A stretch of DNA of 64,000 nt from Kryptolebias marmoratus (taxonomy: Eukaryota; Chordata; Actinopteri; Cyprinodontiformes; Rivulidae). Under the pieces are notes generated by a model. It was not told the DNA's origin, ran no database searches, and was given only the letters and a program-made list of their open reading frames with translations. A program made the translations under genes and the position numbers. Each line of letters begins with the position of its first letter. Position 1 is the first letter of the stretch. Shown piece by piece: positions 1 to 11,576 of this stretch. The DNA is taken from the NCBI RefSeq assembly GCF_001649575.2, contig NC_051431.1, positions 24,600,299-24,664,298 on the forward strand. The letters run 5' to 3'.

Positions 1-360
1 CTCAGAAAAGGAAAAATTTCATGTCTAGACTAAACTGACCAGAACATAATCTCACAAGCCGACTCTCCCACACGCAGTACTTTCACACTTGTGATATATT
101 ATGCATACATGAGTGTCTAACACACTCACCACAGCCATAAATTAGATATATAGGAGTGGTGACTGCTGTGGGGGAGGGGGTGCACGGAGAAGAGATGAGT
201 GGATGTGAAATGAGGAGGGAAGGGGGGCACAGATGGCTGTGGCCTGAGGCGTTTGAGGTACTGCAGCAAAACACGGAGACTGCAACAAACATGCATAAAT
301 ACTTAAGAATATGTGAGTGTGTGTGTGTGCTCTCATATACAAAAACATATTTATTAAATT

Positions 361-1145
361 AAAGACCTCTGTATATCAAGTTAAGGACTAAGATCATCTT
401 ATCTTGAGAAACAACAGAGTTGCAGCCGTTTTTATCAAATCTTGAAGATAATGTTGTGTGTGAACGCATGTGATATTGTGAGAAGTTAATCAGCTGTAGA
501 TGCACATCCACTGATTGCGCTCTGAAAGTTTCATTAAAATCTGTTCAGTGGTTGGTGAGATATTTTGCTAACACAACAGACAAGCTTAATTCCAACAGTT
601 AATGCCGAAAACATAAGCAAAGATGTTGCACGATGTGTAGCGCTCAGAGTATGTATTGAGATTGATTTCCAGCTACCACCACACCAACTTTTAGCTTAAT
701 TTCTGTAAAAACTGACTGAGTTTGAGATATTTTTTGTGTTGGCCATGGTGACTTGGCTGTGGCGGCCATTTTAAATTGGATGAACTCCAAAAGTTGATCA
801 GTTGTAAGACTACACTCAATGGTTACGTTCATGAGATATTTTGCTAACAGACAGTTTTAAACAAAGCTCTTGTGGAGTCAGGACGTTGTTAAAAGTATAA
901 TTTAAGGATGACTCTCAGCCACTACCATACCAAATCTTAGCCCAACATCTGTAAAACATCTGTAAAGCCATATTTATGACTGCTCAGGTTGCTTAACTGT
1001 GGCGGCCATCTTGAATCAGGTTGTCTCTAAAAGCTAATTAGTTGTATCTGTACATCCAATACATTCAGTGATTAATGAGTTATTTCGCTAACATGACAGA
1101 CAAATGAACACTCACCCAGACATGCACAAAACCAAAATTGCCCTT
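361..1145 (+). repeat. Dispersed repeat family A, three-unit copy
   Basis: The copy holds a repeating unit of about 245-270 bp. Each unit contains a variant of GAGATATTTTGCTAACA (near 558, 830 and 1,075) and a segment near GGCGGCCATTTTAAATTGG. Similar copies occur at 12,655-12,830, 15,790-16,350, 25,115-25,360, 32,850-33,925, 39,980-40,690 and 60,893-61,200. No coding capacity is seen. It looks like a non-autonomous fish repeat; its class is not established. Confidence 0.75.
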
Positions 1146-3276
1146 TACGTATGTGTGTGTAGCAGAAACATGAAGAGGCATAATTTCCTTAGAGAGAACA
1201 AGTCTTGAGTCAATAAACTAATAAAACTAATTTTAAAAAAATCCTGCAGCAATTGACTAAGCATGAGATCTTCATCTGAAATCCACTCTCCTAACATTGT
1301 AAAGTGGAGTTCAAAAGTTGCTCTGATTTTCTGTCAGTCTAATGAGTTTAGTGTGTTAAAGACAAACTGAGCCAGAAATATAAAATGAACCATTTGTTTC
1401 AACTTTTTAATTAAGGTTAATTATGATATTTTGTTCAATTTTCGAGCAAAACGGTATTTTGCTGACGCTTGGCCACGTAAGACATTTGAACCTTCAGACT
1501 TTAGGTCTCGGTCTTCAGTGAGCTTCACCAACAGAGCAACAATCAGCGCTCGGAAACAGTAGAATAACAGATTTCTCCTCATTCAGTTCACCGAGAGACA
1601 TCCAGTGTCCTGCCACATGATGGCATCGTCACTCACTGCTTCATAATAAAGATGCTCTGCTTGAGTAAAATCACCGGTAATGAAGGAATGGAGTGACAGG
1701 TGAAGACAGTAGTTCTGAAACTTTCACCCAAAAGGCCCCAAGTTTATAAACTCAAATACACGGTCCTTGTTTGAATTAAAGCGAGGGGACAAAGTGTCTC
1801 ATTGTCCCACCTTCTGAAGGACCTGTGACCTGTCCAGGTGGATCCTGGGTCTTACAAAATGTTAGCTGGGAAATCCTCCAACCCTCTACAAACTGTAACG
1901 GACAGAAAAGGACTGAGAGGACAGAAGGACGACGCTGTAAATAATCAAAATACACTTTACTTGATTAAACTATATAAACATGTCAGACTTAGTTGCAGAA
2001 ACGTTGCTCAACAACATTTGCGTGTCATTGTTCAGTTTCTCCTTGTAGATTTAGTCAGAAAACGCCTGATTAACTGAGTCACTGTTTTAAAGAACAAGAA
2101 GTTGATAAGTTTGGCAAAAATCTGTTACTTTTGGCTACAAGCCACAAAAAGCTACCAAACAAAATTTCACTCTACACCTGAAACGAGTGAAAATTGTTTT
2201 TCTGATTATTGTTTGATCTATACGTTTTATGTAATCAAACTACTTCTTTCTGCTGCTTTAACCATATCAAAACATGAGGCTCGATCACAATTAATATGCT
2301 GTGACTTTTGGTTTCTGTAACTTTTAATACTTTTAAAAATATTTACCTATATTAACAAAAACAAAAATGTCCCTATAGAAATACATAAAGATCTCTTCAG
2401 TTCCTTTAAAAACATTGTTCTCTAAAATTTACTTCAATGTACCTGCTCTACTTTTGCTCCTAGTGCTCAGCTCCTGTCTTGCTATTTTTAGTTTTTATCT
2501 GCAGTTTTTAGGTACCTTTTTTTGTTGCTAATTTTAGTTTGTAGCAACAGTTTAGTTAATTTTAGTTTTCACCTGATTTCAGCTTTTGTTCTGTTTTGTT
2601 TAATTTGTCAACAAATTCTGTTAAAACCATTCAGCTCTCAGCAGCCACTCTGCATTTTTTTTTTCAGAAAATATCAATTCTCAGGTTTGTTTTCAGACAA
2701 AAATGTAGAAACATTAAGTGTGGTGAAAACTTTTTTTCTTTCAAGAACTCAAACTTTTTTTGGAAACAAAACAAGAAACACTACTAAGCTTTTCCACAGG
2801 ACTGTCTGCTGTTAATTGTTTGTTCTGAGTCGCTCCGCAAAGCCCTGCTCTGTCTCACTCTCAGCTCAGAAACGCTCCTAAATCAGTGTAGATGACATGA
2901 AGAGTTTGGTTGCATCTTTACTACCCTGCCCTGCTTTGTTCCCGTGTGTCCCTCGCCCTCTGTGCTACATGTTTGTGTTTTTGTCTTTGCAGGGACCTTT
3001 CAGAGTCTGTCACCCTCCAGCAGCCTGCCTCTGTCACGGGTCGTTCACACGCCAACAATTAAACTTTCTCTTTTTCTTCTCAGTCCTCCTTAAGCTCCTA
3101 CATTCCCTCTAAAGTCATTCCTCCCTGAGTTCTTCCTCCTTTCTCCTCTGCATTCCTCTGTTCATTTCTCTCTCCCTCCCCCTCTCCCTCTGTTCCTCCT
3201 CCCCTCTCTCTCACTTGTCTGAACTCTGACAGGTGTGTAATCGAATGATTAATGACCACCAGAGTAACCCTCCTCC

Positions 3277-3300
<24 letters not shown>
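3277..3300. repeat. (CA)n microsatellite
   Basis: About twelve uninterrupted CA dinucleotides follow a pyrimidine-rich stretch that runs from about 3,120 to 3,215. Confidence 0.9.
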
Positions 3301-3308
<8 letters not shown>

Positions 3309-3939
3309 CATTTTGCCTCAGTAGTCTGAACAGTCAGAGGCAGCAGGAGTCTTGAAATGACGGAAACATTATAAGGACTGTTGCAGCGAGTTCAGTGTAA
3401 AATATACCGAGACATGTTGCAAAGAGACCACACACAGAGAATCTTTTTTTTTTTTTTAATCTTGTAGAACAGTTTTCTTTCCATTGAGTTTTATAAAAAT
3501 CTAAAATGTTTCTTTTTCACACCTAAGAATATGGCTTTTATCTTTGATTTGTTCAATGAGGTAACATGTACCGCAGGGCTGCACATCTCGTGCTTGAAAA
3601 AAATTAAGTAATGAATAATAAAAAATAATGTAAATCACTGAAAATAATGTTTGGAAATATTATCTTGTGGCAAATAGACAAAACTGCATTAAACTCACAG
3701 GCTCCACTTGAAAGTTTTTCTCCTGGAATTTTAGTTCATTGAAGGGGAAACAAACTTTGCTGCAAATACGTTACCAGTGGTAATTAATGCTCTTTCAGGG
3801 AGACTGCTGCTGTTTGTACTAGAGCTACTTCAGTTCTTCTTCTACACAGTAGATGTCACCACTGAGATAGTAGTTCCACCAGGAATAGCACCAGAAGAAG
3901 ACTTGAACAGGAGATACAGCATCAATATACATGTGAAAA

Positions 3940-4620
3940 ACTAGATGTTCTGTCCACACCTCTTGTTGTTGGGACTTGCAGAACCTGGTTTGAGGGAGCT
4001 GCCATGTTGCATTTTTGAAACCAGAGTCTGCTCACTAGATGTGGGGCTTTAAGTCCCGCCTTCTTTCCCCCTTGTGACACAGTCACTGTGTCATATAACT
4101 TTCTTTTGAGCATGAAACAAGTAATTACAACTAATTACTGCAGAGATATATGCCAGCAGCCTTGAGATTCTGTTACTTTGTGTTCCCATTCACATAAATT
4201 ATTGATCTGGACCCCCATACAAGATCCTGGAAGTTGAAGCTGGAAGGGGAACAGTGTCCCCATAGGCTGGTCCCAGTATAAATAACAAGGCATTGCCCTT
4301 ATCAAGAAAACAGACAAACAAACAAAGCAAACAAATGAACACCTCAGATAGTTTTTTTTTTCTTGTTGATACGCACAGTTCTTATCTTGCTGTTGTATGT
4401 TCATATATTTATTTTTAATATGTTTAGTTGTAATTAGTTATTTCATATTTTTAAAAAATGTCATGTGACACCATGAATATGTGCAGGAAGGGTAGGCAAG
4501 ACTTAAAGATCTACATCACTTGTGAGCAGACTCTGGTTCCAAAAATACAACATGGCAGCTCTCATAGACTGGGTCCTGCTGGCTTCAAGTCCCAACAACA
4601 AGAGAAGATGGAGACACTTA
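3940..4620. repeat. Foldback (long inverted repeat) element, family B
   Basis: Two arms of roughly 180-190 bp face each other. The left arm (about 3,940-4,125) contains CTTGTTGTTGGGACTTG and CCAGAGTCTGCTCAC. The right arm (about 4,430-4,620) holds the reverse complement of both, with scattered mismatches. Between them is about 300 bp of unrelated sequence without an open frame of note. A single arm recurs at 6,075-6,225. This is typical of a MITE or foldback element. Confidence 0.75.
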
Positions 4621-6074
4621 GTCAAGTATAATAATACTTTTCTGTGACCAGTAGGGTTTAATGATTGTTGTGCTCAGTAACCAGACTAACTACGATTAGC
4701 AATATAATCCAATAACAATGAATCTCTCTGCACCCTAAGCATTCAAACACAGTAGCAACACATTCACTTTCAGAGGCTGTTCAGTATTATGTTTGTGACT
4801 GAATTACTGAGATACAAACTAACTGAAATCTAATTAAAATGTTTATCCCTGCAGCTATCACAACTTTTACTAAAAAAGGTGATCATGTTGGGTTATGAGG
4901 TCAGGGCCAGAAAGGAATTTCTGACATTTCAAGCATGAATCCTGACTTTTGGGGGGCGTTCCAGCTGATTTATCTGTCTTGGAACTCAGAAATTCCTACT
5001 TGAGTAAAATGGAATGTGGCACGTCTTCACACACGAACGTCTAATCTACTCACATATTTGACTTATCAGCTTTTAGGCAGATGTTTGTAGATCGACCATG
5101 CTTGCAGACTCATAATATTTAAAGACCTTCAATTTTAAAGACATAGACAAACTTTTACTTCCAGATTTAATCTCCGAACTGTAACTATCCATGGCTGCTC
5201 TTTCGATACAGCCACTTTAGTCACATGCACATCTGTAACCCAACCAAATAATGGACAACTGATGAACGAATGTTCAGGTTCACATTATGAACACATTTAT
5301 AAATTAACAATAAACCGATTATTTACAAAACCTTCCACACGTAAATATGTATGAATTAATTATAAGCCCTTCTTTAAGAATTACAGATGAAGAGTCCATA
5401 AACGATCAATAAATAATTTATTGGTTACCATTACTTACAACCTTACAAGCACAAAAACATAATCACAATCAAGCTGCTTTAAAATAAACAGTCACTGATT
5501 TGTTTAAAATCAATAAACATGTATAAATAATTTACAATCATGGACGGGTGGATTTGGTGGGTCTCCTCACCTGCAGCTGAACAAGTTTAACCCTCCGTGT
5601 GTCGCAAAGCTTCTCATCCACCTACAGGAGCATCATGTTCCTCACCAATGACGAGTCACTGTGAGCGTCAGTCATTGACAGAACCTTCTGGAAGTTTTTA
5701 ATTCTGTCTGAAGCAAAACTTTTCTTACATATAATTTTTTTAAAAATATAATCTTTGAATTAAAATGAATCTTTCCATTCAGTGTTACTATAAACAAACA
5801 CTGCCATTTAACTGCTGCAAAATACAATGTTTTTCATCTGACAAACGTTTTGCAGGTAACATAAATAAAAAAGATTTTGTTGTCTTCAAAATTATAAATT
5901 TAACTGCATTCATCATAAAACAGACAAATAAATGACATTTTCGAAACCTCTTTGTTGGCTAAACAACATGCAGCGTCAATTAGACTGCAAACCTTCAAGT
6001 GATATATTATTATAATATATAATGTTCCACATCCTTTCATTGTTGAAATTTCAAGACAGAAGATCCCGTTTACG

Positions 6075-6225
6075 TTCACTGCCATGTTCTACTTTAGGAA
6101 CTAGAGTCTGAGTACAAGAGATGTGGGGCTTTAATTCTCATCTATTCCCCGATGCCCATTCATGGTGTCAAATGACCTTTCTTTTGAGCATAGAATAATT
6201 ATTTACAGCTAATTACAGCTACACC
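6075..6225 (+). repeat. Solo arm of foldback family B
   Basis: The segment shares AGATGTGGGGCTTTAA and CTTTCTTTTGAGCAT with the left arm of the element at 3,940-4,620, but the opposite arm is missing. It ends just before the Tc1-like remnant. Confidence 0.65.
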
Positions 6226-6237
6226 TATAGAAAAATG

Positions 6238-6990
6238 AATACAGTACCTATAAAAGTATTCACCCCCTTGGATGGTTTATGCTTTTATTGCTGTCATAAA
6301 TCAATCATGGTCAAAATAAATTGGCCTTCTTTAAAAAAAAACCCAACAACAAACAATTAAAACTTTAAAACCATTTTTAAATGTCAAAGTGAGATCCAAC
6401 TTCTACAGAGCAATACCAATTAAATAAAAATATGCAATGTAAAATAAGTGATTGCATAAAATTCTTAATTGACTGTCCTAATTAACCTCAGAGAAAAGAT
6501 TATTGTAATATACAAGTCTTGGAATGGATAGACCTAAACATCCCCAGGAGTTCTGTTAAATCCATCATCAAGAGATGGAAGGAATATGGAACATCTGTAA
6601 ATGTACCAAGAGCAGGCCGTCCTCACAAACTGAGTGACCGTGAAGAAGGAGAAAAAGTCAGAGAGACCACCAAGATGTGACTCTGAAGGAGCTTCAAGCT
6701 CCAGCAGGTGAGATGGAGAGACTGAGCTACAGCACAGTTTCATTTTCATTGTAGCCTCTATCTTTACAAGCCTTCTAGGACCAAGAGCCAAGAAGCACTT
6801 GACCATGGGGCCTTCCAAATAACTTTTGGCAAATTCTAGTCTAGATTTAATCTGAGTTTTCTTTAACAGTGTATTTTTCTTTGCCACTCTCCCATCTGGG
6901 CATTAGTTGTTGTAGCTCAGTCTCTCACATCTCACCTGTTGAATCTTGGAACTCCTTCAGAGTTATGTGGAATTCTGTTGTTTATTGAGC
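6238..6990 (+). mobile_element. Degenerate Tc1/mariner-like transposon, 5' part
   Basis: It begins with the terminal-type sequence TATAAAAGTATTCACCCCCT. Around 6,545-6,680, on the plus strand, it encodes a decayed N-terminal transposase helix-turn-helix segment (reads like KSIIKRWKEYGT, then GRPHKLSD), which soon hits a stop. Positions 6,665-6,730 are repeated in inverted orientation at about 6,910-6,970, so the copy is internally rearranged. No catalytic DDE region is visible. It is an inactive remnant. Confidence 0.7.
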
Positions 6991-9900
6991 GTTAATAGCA
7001 GCAGCAACAAGCTGTAGCACTTCCGGTGCAGTCTTGGGAAATAAAACATTCCTTGTGTGACTTAAAACTGATGTGGATGTAAAGTTTAAAAATTAGCATT
7101 TGCATAAACTTATTTGAAATTTGAAAAATGAGTCTTTACAAGATGCAAAATCTGCTTTGGAAGTGGGTCTGCTCAAACCCACAACAGGTAAGATACTGAT
7201 AGTTTCTAATATTTTCACAAAATCGCACAAAAGAGCAGATTTACATTGTACATATTGACCTATTAAAATTTGTATGTTACTATTTTTCATTTTAGTTTGA
7301 GTAAGCATTGCAATGGTTGTTTTTTGTATTATTTTAATTTGACACATTCCGAATGTAGACGATATGCACAGTATGTGAAGTGTTCACAAAATTGTCTAAT
7401 TTGTGGAATGAGTGAGTTATTTTATCATGGTGGACTTTTGGCCTAAAACTAATGAAAGGTAAAGATAATTTCCCTCCTTTTCCCACAAGAAGCTTCGCCT
7501 TGTTCTCCGAGGTCAGACTGAAACAAAACCTGCGCTGCTTTACATGACAGAGCGGGGAAAAAGATGAGCGGACAAACAAGAGGAGGAAAAGTAAAAGTGT
7601 GGCCAATGTGGTCGAGGGGTGAGCGTGTGAAGGGACAAAGAAAAGAAAAGGAGAGGGGCGCTGAGGTCAGGACCTGGGTACCACAGAGAACAGCCATTTC
7701 CTGTTGACCTTCGTCTGAACTCTGGCCCCTGACCTCCTTCCTGCTCCAGGCCGAATGGGGGCAGGGAGAGGGTGTGGTGTTTAGTGTTTGTTGTTTGGTA
7801 GTGGATGGATGGAAAAAAAGTGGAATTGCGTTCTGAATGCTTGATGATGAAATGAGTGGAAGAGCGGTAAAGACATCTACCATCTACCGTGCAAAACCTG
7901 AAACGATTAAACATAAAAAGGCAGAGGAGGTTCAGAACCAGAAAAAGACTGAGTTTAGAGCATTTGAAGGTATCTGACTGGTTTTCACTCTGTGATAATC
8001 CAGCCTGTGTGACAGATCACTGCAGCTGCAGCCTGAGGCCTCCATCAGAGATAAAACACACAGCCACAGAGGGCGCAGTGACATGACTTATCACTGCACA
8101 AAAGGAGGAAGATCACACTATTTTTCAGGAAGAGGTCCCTTTGAAGTGAATGTTTAAATCTCAACATTTTCCAAGCAGCAGAGTAAATCAGGAGCACATC
8201 GGAAAGAAGTCTGTTTCTACAGCATTTCTATTAGTTCTTCTATAAAAGGCACTACGTTTCTTGTCCACACCTGCTATCTTTATAGTGCAGCTTATAAATC
8301 ATAATTCCTAACAGACTGTAGATCCTCCCTGCAAATCTCACCCATCAAGCTGCTGGTCAGTTTTTAAGTGCCCGAGACGGAGAACAGATCTTAAATCGAA
8401 GTGGAGAGAGCCAGTTCAGAACCAGAAGATGTTTGAAATCATTAAAGGTTATTTGCTGAGCACGGGGCAAGCATTTTACAATCACCTGTCAGCGCTGTGC
8501 TTTTCTAAAAAAGATTCACACCCACATGCAGATCATTTAGGCTCCAACTCCTTCAGTGCAATAAGACAGGAACTAAATCGATGTTCACTGTAAAAGCTGA
8601 TAAATCTGCCTTAGATCAAATCTCTCCACAAAATCCTGAGAGTCCAAACTCAACCAGTGTTAATAATCCACAATCCAAATAATCCAAATTAAAACGTTTA
8701 CGTCTAATTCAGCTGGATGGATTTGAAGTTTTATTTTGAGTTTGTCAGCTAAACTATACAATTGCTTCTAAGACTAACTCTGTAAGAACCAAAGGAGGCT
8801 GGAAGAAAAGGCAAGAGGAAAAACTCTCCACATTTGGTGCAAGTTTTTTTTTTTTGCTTTCGTTTTTGTTTTCAGGAGTGGTAGAGGATATATTCTCAAA
8901 GAGTTTTCTTTCCTTCTCTTGTTGTTCTCAGGTTTTTGTTGCTTGACTACAAGGTTGTGCAAAGACGGGAACCTACAGAGATGCTGCAGAAAATGCTTTG
9001 TTTTTACTTTTCATTTTTAAGATGGTGGGTTATTGCTTTTACAGTACATCTTTTTTGATTTATTACATACTGTTTGACAAATTAGGCAAACATCACTTCT
9101 ATGATTCAATTTTATACTAAACATTACGGCAGAATCTTGAATACCCTTTCTGTGCAGTTTGCAGTATTTTTGCACATATCTTTTTGTGGAGGATATACAG
9201 TTTAGCAACTGTTTTAATGACATTAGACAAAGCAAACACATGTGGCATGGAACAGTGTTCATTTTAAATACGTTATGTTGTTTAAAAGTGTTCAAGAACA
9301 TCAATGAGCAGCAGGTGGACTCACGCCAAACGACAAGCAATTTCATATGCAGCAAAAATAGGTTTGGCTCAATGTGAGAAATGTTATCATTGCAGTGGGG
9401 CAGTAAAATAGTTATAATATTTAAAATAAAATATAGTCATTTACTAGATGGTCCATTTTTAATATCAATTAAATTAATCAAAAATATTTCAACCTAATGC
9501 ATTACCCTTCAAAAACCTGATTAATGTAAACTCACTGACAAAAATTGTAAGTTCCCAGACAAAGTGGAGGAGATGAAATGAACCTGTGCATGGTGAAAGC
9601 TCATGTGACTGTGTTACAATGATTTTAATATCAAATCAAATGGAGAACAGAGTTGGCAGGTCGGCCCACAGCTGCTTTAACTCAAGACTCAGCAGATCAG
9701 CACTGGGATGGGGTGAAAGACCAAGCTGGCCTTACAGAAAAAACCTACAAGAACTTCACACAGTGAAACATGTTCAATTACCATAAGACACATGTAAAAC
9801 ATATGTGAAACAAATTTTTCTCGTGTGGATTTGGGGCAGAAGACTCCATAACTTCCCATGATTGTTAACTGAACATGTTAGCACATATTTCAGCATGATC

Positions 9901-10643
9901 TTGTGATCACAGGTGTCTTGTTGAATGATTGTACCAGGGTGATGCTTAACGTGTCTATGAGGCGTCCTTTGTGTCTGCTGACCTTCACTGACTGTTTTTA
10001 ATGATTGTTGGACATTCGGGAAATGGCCTGATAAAACTATTGCTCCACCTGAGATGCCACCACCTAATGTTCTCTGGTTCCTGTTCTACATGTTCCTGCT
10101 TCTTTACAGTACACACATATCACTGATCTGCACATGGACCAATGCATCTTTCATTTTAAGTGCCTTTTTTCTGTCAGTCAGTGCATTTATTTTTCGTGGC
10201 AAAGAATGAATTTAATTTTTTTGTTTCACTCTCTGAGTCTGGAAATAGTTTTAAGTTTTGGTAGGTTAGTACCACAGTGCATGTTGCAGTAAATGCTGGG
10301 TATCTTAGCTGCTGGGAGCCATTTTTCATTTAATTTAACTGAGAATGCTTCAGTTGTAGCTGTGCTACTTGTTGGTGAAGTAGTTTTCATGATATTCCAT
10401 TGAAATCCTCTTTCTTTTCTTTTCCCTTTAGATGTAGTCAGACAGCAAAGATAATGAGTGGCTAACTTGACCCACACATCCTCAGTTTGACTGTGTTGAC
10501 ATCAGATAAAAAAAATAAAAAAAATTTAAAAAAGGGAGAGAAACCAAATTCAAATCTGAATCATCTGTGGAGTAAGGCACAGCAGCACCCAAGATCACCA
10601 AACACACAAAGAGAAGACAAGTGACAAGTCTTACAAAAAACAT

Positions 10644-10649
10644 TTTAAT
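10644..10649 (-). promoter_or_regulatory. meis3: Possible meis3 polyadenylation signal (ATTAAA)
   Basis: On the minus strand the hexamer ATTAAA lies about 0.93 kb past the meis3 stop codon, with a T/G-bearing stretch beyond it. The canonical AATAAA is not obvious here. This would give a 3' UTR of about 0.95 kb. It is one candidate only. Confidence 0.3.
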
Positions 10650-10661
10650 ACTTTAACTGTT

Positions 10662-10696
10662 TCATCATCATCATCATCATCATCATTATCATCATT
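10662..10696. repeat. (TCA)n microsatellite
   Basis: About eleven TCA/ATC trinucleotides with one interruption lie next to the candidate meis3 polyadenylation site. If transcribed they fall in the meis3 3' UTR. Confidence 0.85.
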
Positions 10697-11576
10697 CAGA
10701 AATATTTCAGCGGTCCGAGTAGAGTAGAGGGGGAGCCGAATGTTTAGAGTCCTTTGGCTGCAGCTCCCCTCTCACCCGGCTGTGACACTCAACAATGTAC
10801 TAGAAATGCTCAGAGAAGTCTGTAAGTGTATGTGTGTGTGTGTGTGTGTGTGTGCAGGAAAGGCGTCTTCAGGAGGTCGGTGGTACGACGGCGAGGCAGA
10901 GTGGAAGTCATTCAGAGCGTTTTGCTTCATGCTGAGGAAGAGCACTAACGTTTCAACAAGCTTACTTGAAGCTGCATCTGCCTGGAGTGGCACACATAAA
11001 TATAAAAATAGAAAACAAACAAACAAACAAAAAAGGCTTTAAATAAAGTTTGTGTGAACGGTTATGCATGTGTGTGAACGTGTGTGTTTCTGCAGGAAGA
11101 CCAAGAGCGGTTCACAGGATCAAGTCCCATTCAGTAACATCCGTGTGTGCTGAGGAATAAAATATCTGTGGATTTATCTGTCATCCTGTCATCCTGCGCT
11201 TCGTCAGGCATGATGGGAAATGTTGTTTAAAGCATGTGTCTCGCCCACAGAACACAGTGGAGACATATAAAGAGGAGGAAGCACTTCTACTTAGAGAGAG
11301 GTATGGCTTACACCTGTGGGTCCAGACTGAAGTGTGTGAAGGCAAATGTTTATGTCTGTGTGTGTGTGTGTGTGTGTGTCTTAGTAAGTAGAGCTACATC
11401 GAGGTCAGTGTCCATCAGTGGGGAATGTAAACTTTCTGAGCCATTTGTCTTTAAATAGTGTACCATATGAGTCATTACACAACCCCACACACAACCATGA
11501 GCACGCACACACACACTCTCATACAGTAAATTTTCCTCACACTCATTCACACCCCCACCCACCCCCCTCCACACAG

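Larger units (their letters stand above)
1..10620. other. Intergenic, repeat-rich, no gene recognised
   Basis: I found no convincing coding exon here on either strand. The open frames are short and lack family motifs. The stretch is AT-rich and holds dispersed repeats and a Tc1-like remnant, listed separately. The block at 7,640-7,800 is less AT-rich and has several overlapping minus-strand open frames, but none resembles a protein I know. The interval lies downstream of the 3' end of meis3. Confidence 0.6.

Noticed and set aside
9530..10190. Possible DNA transposon with CTCACTGAC / GTCAGTCAGTG ends
   Set aside because: The terminal similarity is only about nine bases, and no internal motif or second copy was found.
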